Below, one piece after another: positions 44,649 through 57,200 of a stretch of 64,000 bases of DNA. Every line of letters begins with the position of its first letter. The stretch's first letter is position 1. The position numbers were made by a program, and so were the translations under genes. The notes under the pieces were generated by a model that did no database searches, was not told the origin of the DNA, and was given only the letters and a program-made list of their open reading frames with translations. The DNA is taken from positions 16,368,001 to 16,432,000 of the forward strand of contig NC_046675.1 in NCBI RefSeq assembly GCF_003369915.1, read 5' to 3'. Origin of the DNA: Drosophila miranda (Eukaryota > Arthropoda > Insecta > Diptera > Drosophilidae).

Positions 44649-46376
44649 AGCGGTTATCATTTCCCCAAGCCTGCCCGTAGTTCATAAACCGTTCAATGCT
44701 CATTACAAACAAGTAATTAAAAATATCTCATCACATAATTGTATACAGTAAGCACACGTCAAATTGCGACAGCTAATTACGGCAAACATATCTTAATAAA
44801 AATAGGGAAAAGAATATGCAAAACAAGGGACAAGGGCTGCCTGCCATTTACATGCCAATGAAATAGAAAGTACTTTTCGCCATCGAAAGCGAAAGTGACA
44901 CAAGTGCTCATCCCATCCCCCTTTGCTCTTGCCAAACCTTGCAGGTTAAGTCATGCACTGAATGTCGAAATTTTTCGTTTCGCCGTGCAACTTGTAAATT
45001 ATGAATCCCGTATATTGATTACGCGCGGTTCGCCATGAAAATTGATTTTGATAGCGGGCGAGTGTGTTTTTCGATTTTTTTTTTACTTTTTCGTGCTTCT
45101 TTTCTGTCTTCTCCTTTTTTTTTGAGATTATTTCTTTCGGTAAAAAGTTTCACCGGTTTCAATTGCTGGACAATTTGCCATTCCGGTCGCATTTCTGTTC
45201 AAGCTACTCGTACTGGACGTCCCATGGTCCGGTGTGGTGCCAATGAAATTGGAAAACTTTTTCATATTCGAAATTGTTGCGTAGAAACGGCCATGCGATG
45301 GCGGCCAAGTGCATGCCGTTAAATATAAATGAAGTGTGGTCGCTCAATGCTGTTGCTGTTGCTTTTGTTGCTTTTGTATTGTTTCCATTACCTGTCTTTT
45401 GTTGCTGGCGCCAACGCCATTTTGCATTGTTGCACGCTGTGCTGTCGTCGGTGTGGCTGGGACTGCGGCGATGGCTACTTTCCAGCACACACCTGCGTCT
45501 ATCTGGTGGAGCGTGTGGTTATCCGTGGATGAACCATCGATTTTCTCTCCCGTGTGCAGAAGGAATGAATGCAATAAGTTCACATATAATTTGGGCAATT
45601 CGAAAACTTTGTACCCCCTATGGGTGGAAGAGTCTTCCTTCGTGTTGCACGAACGCCCCTAAAAGTAGGCTAATAATTTTCGCTGCGGGAACTATGAAGG
45701 CCACTATCCTGGGAAACCTTTTTCAATTAGTTTCTATAGGGTCTTACAAGATCAAATGCATTTTATCTTTAAGAATAATGCCCCCTGCAATGAATCAACA
45801 CAAACAGGGGCACAGGGTATCCCGTACTGAAGAGGATACATTCCACTTCATAGAAAATGTATTCGTTGCAGTGAGGTGCACTTTGGGCGCTGCTTTCAAC
45901 AATGTGATTTTTTCGCTCCGACTCACAAAAGCATTTGAATTTTACATGAAAACAGGTAGAAGTTTTTACATTTTACCTGGGAAAACGAAAAGCTGTTGCT
46001 CCTCCATTCATGTGCTGTGCTTGAATTTAAAATTCTTTTTACTGCTACGGTCAGACCCAAACCCCGTTTAGGGGCATTAGAAAGTTTTCGGGGTAATTAT
46101 ACCGAAAAAAACGTAGAGACTTTAGCCCTTGGAAAGTCTTCAATTAGGCACATCATTTTCGCATGGCTTTTATTGCAGAAGTATTTACACAAAAGGATAA
46201 AAGAGCAAATTACTTGGCCTTGGGCTTTCTTCCTTTTTTTTTAGCTTGGTTTTGTACATTTTTCAATAAATAAATAAATTAAACCAAACGCCAAGCTCCC
46301 CTCGCGTTTCAACTACTTAAATTAGAGCAAATAAATAATTTTGAATTCGAATTTCGGGTTTCGGGATCGCTTAGTA
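44649..46376. other. Intergenic DNA and 3' UTR of the 313-aa Osiris gene
   Basis: An open frame of 265 codons runs on the plus strand at 45,274-46,071. It has no domain, poor composition and no homologue I recognise, so I do not call it a gene. On the minus strand AATAAA at 46,168-46,173, about 200 bases past the stop of the next gene, is a likely poly(A) signal. Confidence 0.45.
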
Positions 46377-47384
46377 TTATTTCTGACCCGCGTAGGCAAG
46401 GTCCTGAGCATCCTGTGGCTCCTGAGAGGAGCGGGCCCAAGCGTGCGGGTCCCAAGCGGGCGACGGGTGCTCCAAATGCTCGATATGCTCCACAGGCAGA
46501 TCCACATGATGATCGATATGGTGATCCAGATGATGGTCAATGTGATGGGGTACAATGTGCTCAATGTGATGTGGAACCACATGTTCGATATGGTGTGGTA
46601 CCACATGCTCAATGTGGTGGGGAACCACATGTTCGACATGGTGGTGGTTTGGATAGTGCACCACCTCGTAGTTGACGATCTTGGGCTTGGCAATCTTGAA
46701 TATAACCAAAGCACCGGACAACACCAACGAGAGTAGACCCAAAGTCATCGCTTTCCACGTCTTCAAAGCAATCAGACCCAGGGCCAGGGGCACCAAAACA
46801 GTTGTCTTCAGCTTCAGACCGAGTAGGAAAGGCAATATGGCCTTGCGGATCATACCACGACCTAAACACAGACGAAAGAGTAATGTTTTCCTACCCAATT
46901 GATATGTCATCAGGATTTAGGACTCACCCTCGTTGGCGGCTGTCAGAGGCACTACTCCGCCCTGAGTGAGGGCATTCTGCAGCAGAAAGTCGGGCACCAA
47001 CGCACGGGCCTCGGAGCTACGGAAGTACTCTGGTGCTTGGATTCTCAAGGCATGACTGCCCAGATAGCCATCGATGTCATCGAACATTTGCTCCTCGGCA
47101 TTGAGAGAGCGGGATGAGGTCGATTCCGACTTTTCCGTGGTGCGGACAATCGACAGACGGTCAGTTAGTCTGACTTCCGGCTTCTGCAAAGCTATATTGA
47201 ACCACCTCATCGCCTTGGGACGCACACAAGACACGCTCAGGTCCTTGAGGCAGCCGTGGTACATGTCCAGAGCCAGCTGGGCGGCAGACTGCGGCGTCCG
47301 TGGCGCTTGGGTTTGGGTGGTCGCTCCCTGGGCGGCGGCGGACAGCGCCGTCACAGCGGCGATTAAGAAAGCGTAGCTCTTCAT
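46377..47384 (-). CDS. Osiris-family protein with His-rich repeat tail (313 aa)
   Basis: Exons are 47384-46928 and 46861-46377, phase 1 (G|GTGAGT, TTTAG|GTCG), giving [13 protein letters not shown]. The ATG at 47,384 starts a clean signal peptide (1-19), whereas the frame opens further upstream only at a GTG. C45 and C53 form the two-Cys region. The DUF1676 hydrophobic core spans about 160-207. Residues 225-275 are tandem EHVVPHHI octamers grading into [12 protein letters not shown]. The end carries AQDLAYAGQ, a match to the AQxLAY motif. The TATA box is at 47,505-47,511. Length and order suggest Osi6, which I cannot confirm here. It lies 2.9 kb from the 273-aa Osiris gene. Confidence 0.93.
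46545..46640 (-). repeat. 24-bp tandem repeat coding EHVVPHHI
   Basis: About four in-frame 24-base units encode the His-rich octamer of the 313-aa Osiris protein. The units differ at synonymous positions (GTG/GTA, CAC/CAT), so the repeat is held at protein level rather than freshly amplified. Confidence 0.8.
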
Positions 47385-47504
47385 CCTTTTCGCTTTCACC
47401 TGAAGTAATCCGCGTGAATCCGAACTCTCAGCTCGTAGTAGTAGAAGTCTGCACGCGTTGGCGACTCAATGGGTTATGCAAATGTCGCCTGGGCACCGCA
47501 TGGT

Positions 47505-47511
47505 TTTTATA
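47505..47511 (-). promoter_or_regulatory. TATA box of the 313-aa Osiris gene
   Basis: TATAAAA on the minus strand (context GACGTATAAAAACC) lies about 121 bases upstream of the ATG. Initiation is expected near 47,480. Confidence 0.7.
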
Positions 47512-47529
47512 CGTCGGGTACTTTGTTAA

Positions 47530-50085
47530 TTGAAATGCGTATACAGAGAGTACGCGCGAGCTCTTCTTTGGGCTTGAGCTTTAGCGACCATTTTGCTTTG
47601 TTGTCAAAGCCATGGAAAGCGCAAGTTATCCCCCCGTCCGACCAGAGTTTCACCTATAGGGCGCAGCACTCGAAGAAGGAGTACTCCGAGGCGGTTTTGG
47701 GGTTCTATAAATGCACACCCAGAAATGGTACTGGGTCAACTCAACATTTTATGGGCACGCAAGTGTCTTTGCTTTGTTGAGGGATTCATCAATGCGGTTT
47801 CCATCATAACACCCCCGCCATAATATGCCGCACATAATTGAAAGTTATTTGATGGCTTCTATATCGATAGGCTGCCCCTGTCACCCTTGCTATAGCGGAC
47901 GAAGCTCGTAAAACCAAGTGGCCAGCAATCCGGTGCGTGCCTCGCAACTCAATTCAAATACAAGACGAAGACGAAGACACGCTGTGGTATTTTTTTTGGC
48001 AGGGAACTCGAATAAGTAGTTTCTGGGATACGAGTACTCGTACCGAACAGTGGACTTGCAGTCCCCAGCAACATATAATTTTTGTATACCATTAGATATG
48101 GTAATTTCATCCCGGCGTTACGTTATATTCGTACGAAAAAAAGAAAGAAAATCTGGCCCCAGGAGTGTTTAGGCATCAGCCATCCCAAGAAGATGGATCA
48201 ATAAGGTTTAGCCTTTATCGGTAAGGTCTACTAAGGAATAGTCTACCAGAGTTCTAGCATCAATTAATATTACGAGGGGTAAAAATTGTAAATTGTTCTA
48301 TCTCAGAACCAATAATGGTTTTAATGCTCTTTGTACTAAAGGCTCGACACACAACAGCAATAATCCAATATCGGGCATAGCAACGAGACGTACAGTGTTT
48401 TATTCAAACTCTTTTTACTTTGGAATGGCTATTTATAATATAGCTGCAAGGGTATTAAAAGTTTCGTTCCTCAAAAAAGCAGTACATTCCAGCTTACAGT
48501 ATGTATGCACTTGAAATATTATATTCTGCACTAAAATTTTTCTTTTCAGAATTTGATATTGACCTCACAAGGTTCTGGCTTTTTTTCTCTTGTATTAACT
48601 TTCTCCTTATGTGCGTATACATATTTATAGCTGATATTGTACAGTTTTTATAGTCGCTAGCAGAGACAGACCGATACTAATTTGAAAACCTTTTTTCCGC
48701 TTATTTTGTGGTTTCTGATAGCTATGTTATTTATTCTTTTTGCTCTGGTCGGTCTACCGGTTATCTGGCATCCGTTTGGATATTCGTAAAAGTACCATAC
48801 AAATTTTATGCCATAGTTCCTTTAGCAGGACATTAACATCCGCGGACGATAGCGGTACCACTATGATGTTGCCATTGTTGAATAAAACTGCTGATTTGTT
48901 TTCAAGCAATACTTCAATGTTTCTTCCAATAATGGTATTAGATGGACCCTATGTATTTCCTTTAATATTAAGAACTTCCCATGCGTAATTTAAACCCAAT
49001 TTGAATTTTTATATACCTTTATGCCAATCTTTAACTGTGAATCAGCATCATTCGCGTAATTTGAAAAAGGTTGTCCCAGTATACTCATACTTTCTCATAA
49101 TTTCCATTGATTGAGTTCCATGCAATAATTTTCTTGTGGAATAAATTAAGCAAATACATAAATAGAAAGACTGATAAATTATTTCTTAAAATAAACGTCT
49201 CAAATGAATGGGACATTGGTACTATTCTTTGCCGAATTCTCTGATTGGCCTTGGGTTGGGAATGTAAGTATTCGATTAGCTAGAAACGATGTCTACGGAA
49301 AGGGGATCGAATCTCTCTCAAGTTCTGTCTCAAGCAGCACTTGTCCTTCAGCCCTGACACTGGCCAGTGAGTAATCGATACTATTTAGTATAGACCTTAA
49401 TTATCCAGAGTGTGTGGGTGTCACTTCAGTTGGCGTGAAAATATATTTCCTTGGTTTCAAATAGCGGAAAAATATTCGTGGGCTAAGACAGAAGCCGAGC
49501 CTAATTGTGTGATATCGGAGCTGAGCGTAGAGGGAACTGAAGTATGTCTTGAAATGCTTTGCCTGCTTTGGTATTTAATGAGCTGCCAATTGGCAATCGG
49601 TGTTTTGATGTCAGTGCAGTTGGCTGGGCCGAGACATAGGGCCCACGAGTCTTAATGCTTCCGCTCTTTGTTGTAATTTGAATTTTTTATTTATCTACTT
49701 TTCTTTGGGCAACAAGGAATTTGTGTGTGTTGGAAAAAAGTGAAAGCATTGCCATTTGCGTGTTAATTGCGCTTGGCATTTACATAAATATTAATTTCAG
49801 ATGAGCTTTCAGATGAGTTCGCGCACTGCTTGCTCGAAATTCCCCTAGGGACATCAAAGCCTTCCCGTCCCCGCGAATGGCAATATGCTACCTAATAAAT
49901 ATATTTATGGAAATGAGTGGGGAACCATGTGGATTCGACTGTTTGCCAGCCGACAATTAGGCGAAGACATTTTGGGACGTCATTCCTGCTGTGCCCTGGC
50001 GCTTTGATTCATGCAAAGAAAATGTATTATTATTGAAGCTGCTGGTCTGTGTGAGTGATTTCTCATCGGCTCATTGCGCCACTGT
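47530..50085. other. Intergenic DNA between Osiris genes
   Basis: No gene is supported and frames are short. The stretch between 48,050 and 49,200 is AT-rich and unremarkable. Confidence 0.45.
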
Positions 50086-50392
50086 ACTATGGGCAAAAAA
50101 TCACATTTTTTTTGGAATAAATACAATTTTGTTGTTGTTCAGAGTTTTATAAACTGGTCTATGTTCTGAGTACATTAGAGTTCAAAACGTTTTGATAATA
50201 CTTTTAAACATTTTTAAAAATCAATGCGTAACTTCAAAAAAGTTCAAAATTAAAATTAAAGGAATATATTATAAATTTAATGAAAGTAAAACTTAAAAAT
50301 TTAACTTTATTTTTATTAATACATACATAATATGTAATACATATGTACTTATGTATAATAAATGCTAACATGATCCCATTTTTGCCCATAGT
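50086..50392. mobile_element. 307-bp MITE with 14-bp perfect terminal inverted repeats
   Basis: The left end ACTATGGGCAAAAA (50,086-50,099) is the exact reverse complement of the right end TTTTTGCCCATAGT (50,379-50,392). The interior is AT-rich with no ORF. A base C beyond the right end would make CACTATGG, which resembles Transib-type termini, but the left end has T there and no target-site duplication is clear. It lies downstream of the 9-exon Osiris gene. Confidence 0.75.
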
Positions 50393-51236
50393 GCTCTTAT
50401 GGGAATGGCATACTAGTAGTAAACAAATTTCATGAAGAATGTCTTGGATTAAGATTATTGATTTAGCAAAAGTGATAAGCCCAGGAGTGGTAAAATATTT
50501 ATTTATTTGAAATTTACCATATGGTGGTATCAAAATCATTTGCTCATATAATAGACTTTTATACGAATAAATCATCTTGAAAATATTATGTATTTTTAAA
50601 GATGATTCTTAGGGCATGGCATTGGTCGGTTTCGTCTCTGTGGATAAGTGCACTCTTCCTGCGAATTTTATTAACCTGTAAATTGAGTCAGAGTTCTTTG
50701 GAATTGCCAACATTACGATTGGATTGGCATCACCCTGTGCTGTGATCCAAAAATGAATTTTATTTTACATGACATTTAACACAATTTCAATTTATTTTTT
50801 CATTTTGGGTTTCTCTAATAACAATTTTTCATATTGACTAATTGAATTTGCAGCCGGGTCTGTCTGGCCGGCAATTAATAAATATTCTGATTTCATTATT
50901 TCGTATTTTAGTGAATTGTTTTTTTAGTGAATTTTACATATGTACGAGACAACTCGTGTGTGAGGAATTTAAAGAGTGTACGAACCGCAAAAGCCGCAGT
51001 AAGTTTCAATATATTATTGGTTGAAAAACTGCAACAAAATCAGAATGAATATTAATGAAGCACGGGTCAACCCCTTACGCTTACTTTACAATAAATAAAT
51101 AAATAATAGTTTAACAAATTACAATAAATTATGCTTATGTGCTATCATTATTATCCTATTTACAGTTCATTTTAACAAGGAAAATTTGACTTCAAAGTTG
51201 CTCGTACTGGTACTCGTTCCGCCTCACGCCTTGGCC
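50393..51236. other. Probable 3' UTR and downstream DNA of the 740-aa Osiris gene
   Basis: No coding sequence. On the minus strand AATAAA occurs near 50,757, about 480 bases past the stop, and could be a poly(A) signal. Confidence 0.35.
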
Positions 51237-54200
51237 TCACTTTGCCGGCATTGTGCACTGTGGATAGAGGCTCTGGCAATCCTTTTGATCCTGGCCATCT
51301 CGCGCCGCCTGGATGAGCCGATAGAAGCGACGTACGGCCTCATTCGCATGCGTTACGGGCTCCAGCTCGCTGGTATCGCTGCAACAGACACAAATGATAA
51401 ACTTCTTTGCCAAAAAACTTTTCGCCTGTTTAATTAATTTTTCGTTTTTTTTGTTGTGCTTTGAGCAGATGCTCCCAAGTCGGATGCTTTTACAGTCCTA
51501 CAGTCCTAGCTGCAGGCCAAGATCTACGAACGAACGTTTTTTGTGTTAGCTGCCAGGAAGTTAGCTAATTAACTTTGGCACTTGTGAACATCGCCCTAAA
51601 GTTTTCGGCACACATCGGTTCAGCGAAAGCAGCTTTAATTGCTTCTTCGGCTCACTCGTCTCGTTCTTCTGGGTCTTTTGTGTGCCAGACAGCACCAGCG
51701 TAGCTACTCCCACTTCTGTTTCTCCCACATCAACGCCCCCCACTCAACTATTCAGACCTGAGTTGTAGGCGCGCTGTCAGTACTTAATTCAGTAGGATTC
51801 TCTGGCCTCGGTTCTGCTAATGGATTTCATGTGACTAGTGGGTCGTGCAGAGTGGGTTTTGGAGTACCTAAGTCAAGGCCAGACTGATATCCCATTCAGG
51901 GACTGCTCCGGAGTTGAAAGGGAACGCGGACGACGTGACCTGATGCGGGACGCATATGCTGACAGACTTTTAATGTAACTATTTTTTGTCGCCTCCCTGC
52001 CCCAAGTGTTCATTAAAATTACATTTCATATTCATATGAAGGATTTTTTGCAGGGTTTTTACTGTTTGGAGGAAACTTTTTCCCGACCTTTTTACCCGTT
52101 TCCCTCGTTAAAAGTAGAACATTTTAATTAGTTTTTCAGTAGTTTTGCTTGTTAGAAGCATAAATTTCAATAAAATGAGAAAGAAATACAGTCAATTAAA
52201 TTTTACAGCACTTGCCTTCGGGCGGTTCTGGGCTATCCATTCTAAAAGTTCAATCAAACTTCCATTCGAATCGAATCGAATATCAGTGGACATTTTCAAT
52301 TAATTATGATTGCTTTATTATGATAAGACCGGAGACCTGACCTGACAACGCCAAAGGCCCAATCAGCCGGACTGTTAGGACACTTTAAACTAGAGTTGCA
52401 TGGCCTTTCATGGAGTCAATTTATTTTAATTAATTTTCAACTAGAATGGCTAAAAACCTGAGCCCAAGGCTGTGCCCATTGCCATTGTCTGTTGTCGAGC
52501 CCTGATAAGGCAATTAAGCACACTTGGGGCACTCAATTAATGACTTGTCATGGACACACAGACTCATAAATCATCCAATGCCTGGACCCGGGCCCTAGAT
52601 CACATCTCCTGGCGTCGCTGTCAGTAACAATTTCGTCAAAATACTTATCTAGGGGAGCCATGCAAAATGATGACAATTTTGGTATTCATTGTTGTGAGCG
52701 ATAAGGAAAACCGGCAAAACAGTACGAATTTATCTGGCCCGTGGCATGCTCGAGCGACTCGGGAATGACCCATTGCCGTGTGTCAGTCGTTGACTGGGCA
52801 AGTGGCATGTGGGCGGAACGCCCTGATGGCACGCCACGCCACGCCGCTTTGTTGCCGCTTGAGGCATGTGGCAGGCAGTTCCGCTTGGCTGGCCATGTGC
52901 AATGTGCAGTTCAATTAGAAGACGAGAAAAGACAGCAACGAACTTGCTATGTGACAAACTGCACTCAGAAAGAGAGTTTGGAGCGCTCGGAGCCCGGAGC
53001 TCAGAGCTCAGAGCCACGCTTTCTTTTCACGCTCTTGGCTATTAATTGAAAAGTGATGAAGGGGGACCTTGGAAGAGGGAGTATTTTTTAGAGTTTTCAC
53101 TGCAGAGTGCAAACGCATTGAACTAAACGATCTCAAACATGAATGGGGCATGGGGTGGCGCCTTTTGACTGCCTGACATTACAATTTGCGATGCCTGCCT
53201 AAATGTTCAGCTAACAATTAGAGCAAAAAATGGGACAAAAATCTTTACGCTGGCCACATTTGGCCATCGTAAGACTTACCGACTGAGCTCAGCGGAAACG
53301 AAATTGCTGTGCGGACTATAGGTGGCTGGATCCTTGTACATGCTGCACACAATGCGCTCCTTGCACAGGTCGTTTTTCACGCCCAGTTGTTCCACGATTT
53401 TATCGATTTTCAGCAGTATGGGACTATAAAACGGATCATAGTTGAGCGGATACAGCGGCTAGGAGAAAAGAAGCGCAAATTATTAACAATGAAAGCAGAT
53501 TAGTGAGGCGAGTGGCCAAACCTGTCCGTCCTGCACAAACGGCTGGTGCTCGAGTATCTTCTGCTGCTGCTGGATCAGACGCTGCTCGGCCTGAATGCGT
53601 ATGGCCTCTTTCAGCTGGGCGGCAAGTTCGGGCTATGTTTCGGATGGGAGGAGTAAGAGAACAAAATGTTGAGTTGAGGCTGTAGTCGGTCATAAAGGGT
53701 TTCCATGCATGCGGTCAGGCTAGCGTTTAAACGGACATCAGGTCTGCTGCGGACAGGTCTCTTAGGTGGCTTACGGTTTACGGCTTACAGGCACACTTTC
53801 CCGACAAGTTCCCATCATATTTCATGCTTGACAATGTGTGCTGTGCTCATTTAATTAAGGTGAACAGCGGGGCATTTCGCAAGCCTTGCTTGGCGGATTT
53901 CCCTGCCACAGCTGCCGCCCCGCCTGGCTTTGCAATGGCAAAGTGCAATTTAATTATGGGTTTAGTTGACAAGCCACATGTCTGAAGACACAGCCCACAT
54001 GACGCTCTGGCCTGGCCTGGACACTCGAAAGTGAAAACCGTCAGTCGGCAGTTGGGCGGCAAAACGTTGCACAGCCCTGCAATTTGCATGGTGTCGTTAA
54101 ATAAAAAAAAAAAAAACAACTTCCGAGCGAGCACAAATTGCATCTGCGTAAGGGTCTTTTGCAGACACAAGAAAAACTATTTGCACTGTGAGCTGAGGAA

Positions 54201-57200
54201 AGTGTCAATAAATGAAGATACGAGAGGAGTCTAGACATTTGTTTGAACTGACACTGACAACAAGTGAAACTGCAGCAGCGCTTGATTGAATGTGCTGCTG
54301 TTGCTGGTGCTGCACGCCCGTCCAGCTGTGCAAGTAGGAGTTGGCACTATGCCACTAATGATGCCTGGTGGGTGGAGTGGAGTCCCAGTCTAGTGACCTA
54401 CACAGCAAATTGGCCAAATGATCTGGGATGGAATGGAAAGTTCCCCAGGGAAAGAGAAAGAAGGAAAAATAAATTGTTTTTCTTGCTTGTTTCTGATGAG
54501 AATAATATTATGACAAACATTTGCTTTGCAATCAATTCGATGTCGGACTAGAATACAAATTCAATTTCCTTCTAATTGAGTTGTCTCTGAGCTTAAATTA
54601 GTCTGCTCGCTTCAAATTAAATTTTAATTTTAAAATCTGCTGGATTTTGGATGCTGGATGTGCCCTAAATTCTCCATTTACTTTTAAAATAAAGCCACAC
54701 GAAACCCCGTCTAACCCAAAGCTTTGTTTTATGTGTTGGTTATCTGATTTCACAGGTTTCTTTTTGTTTTTTTTTTGGGTATGTTGAATTCCAATTACAA
54801 ATGCAGTACATTCGTAGATTCCGTTTGTACATCTAAGCGTTGTACATAATGGGTATTGTAATGTGATACGCACCGAAAGTTGTGGCTCCTGCAAATTTTG
54901 GTGGTGCTGTTGCTGTGGCTGCTGCTGCTGCTGCTGATTGTTGCGTGCTGGCTCGTATTGTGCGGCAATCTGTGCGGCAGCCGTCAGTCCTGCTCCGGGT
55001 CCTGATCCTGGTCCTAGCTGTGGCTGCTGGTGTCCTGGAACGTATACCGGATGCGGCTGGGTGTAAGCTGGCCTTGAGCTGTAACATGCAAAGTGGGAGT
55101 ATTAAAAATTGGAATGTGAGCAGGGTCTCTGCACAATAGTTTCATTAGAGAGTGACTCCAATTTCCTTTATTCGTTTTGTTTTTTGCCTGTCAGCAGACT
55201 TTGTAATTGGCAAAAATTACAACTACTCGTACGATGATTGCTCTCGACCCTAGTTTGTTGTTTGGCTTTCATTAAAAAAATTTTAATTACATTCTCATGT
55301 GCGTGTGCCTCCTGCCGAGACCACGAGGACACAAGGTGACTGGGAAAACAGATTGAGGAGTCACATATTGATATGGGAGTGCGACTGTGTGGCATGGATA
55401 AGCAATAAAGTTTCGCATTCAATTTTGATTGCAATGGTTTGTTCAATGATTTAAAGGCCTACACAACAGTTGTGCGACATAAAATATAAACTTTTTTTTT
55501 GTACAGAGAGACACAAGAACAAAAACCCTGATATTTGAATATTTACACTTAGATTTAAAAATGTATGCCAAAAGATTTTCAACGAGAGTGGGAATTGTAA
55601 AATGTTTTCATACTTAAATTAAATATTTCCATATTTAAAATAAATACATATAAAATTTAAATTAAATATATTTCCAACAAATTCCATATATTTATTTTAA
55701 AGTGTTTATAATTTAACCATGTTTGCACTTCAGCACCGAATATGTAATTTAGATATGTGTGTGCTTCTTTTTAGTATTTAATTTTTCTCTGGGTGTATTA
55801 ATAAAGAGATGAAAAATTCTGTGTGCGTTTCTCAGGAGTGCGGATACTTTAAGAGGTCCCTGGTGTGTTAGATGTTAGTAGAGTTGGAGTATATTACGAC
55901 CTTATTAATGGGTGTGCGTATGTGTGTACAGATTTGTGTGTTCTGAGCGAGTGCTGAGGATGTATATACCTTTGTTTATCCTGACTTTGAAATGGATTTA
56001 AACTGTGACTAGAGGCATGTACTTTCTGGGCGTTTAATTGTTGTTGAAATTTCTGCTGCTGTTGCTGCTGCTGGTGTTGTAATTGCGGCTTGTGTTGTTG
56101 GGCTGTCGGTGGCCTGGACTGTTGCGTGGCAGGCCAACGTTGCTGCTGCTGCTGTGGGTGCTGCTGTGGATGGTTCTGCGGCTGTTTAGGATACGTCTGT
56201 GTGGTGCCCAGGCCCCAAGCATGCAGTACCCCAGCATCATTCGCCGTATTCGGCTTAAAATAATGCGGATTATCCTCTATTTGTGCAGCGCGATTTATAT
56301 CGCCTATGTATCTATTGTGATGAAGGATTTTTTGTTGTTTTTTTGGTTTGTTGTTGTGAGAGTGAGAAATGTGTGTTTAGAGACAAGACAGAGTCATAGA
56401 TACAGATGAACATAAACATAAAGACAGATATATAGAGTGCTGCCAAAGCCATGCAAAAAACTTACTCAGACCCCAGTCCCGGGCCGCTGTTCTCCCATGC
56501 GCCCTCAAAGTGCTCGAATCCTGGTCCATGGCTCTCGTGCACGGGCGCACCATGGAGATACGCAGATGGATGACCCTTGGGTGGGTGCGTGTAGATAATG
56601 TCAGGCACCGACTGGTGTTCTCCACTGTGCCATGGTGGAACCACCTAAAGATGAGACGAAGACGGGAAGGGGGAGGTAGACAAAAAAAAACCAATGATAA
56701 GCTTAAATTGAAAAATGTAATGGAGCAGTCGATGCTGCAAGGCTTCTGCGTGACATTTAATAAACTCGTGGCACCAGAACTTTTTTCTTTTTTTTCATCT
56801 CTTTTTTGTTGTGTGTTTGAGTTGGAGGGCTTCTTCTTATTCGTGTGGAGTGCTCTCATCACGACATTTTTTGGCTATTTATAGGTACAGGCTACTGGTA
56901 CCCGAATAATACGCATTATATTTCCCTGTGGGATCTCTCCCTTAGTCCCAGTTCAATGACTGCCAAATAGCCGTAAATAATAAATGAAATGTTGATATAC
57001 CGACAGTCGTAGTTATAGCTTTAGATTCACATTCTGCTTATTACTTGTGGTTTTTATTGTTGGCCAAACTCATGGCTCAGCTCATATTTCGTCGTTCTAT
57101 CACTGTCTTCAGAGACAACTGAGTTTTCCTGGTAAAGAGGTGACAAACGAACATTTGCCACATCACAAACAGATGAAATGCTGCGCCCAGATTGTACGTG

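Noticed and set aside
47385-47399. Start of the 313-aa Osiris protein at 47,399
   Set aside because: The frame there opens with GTG, not ATG. The ATG at 47,384 begins the signal peptide.
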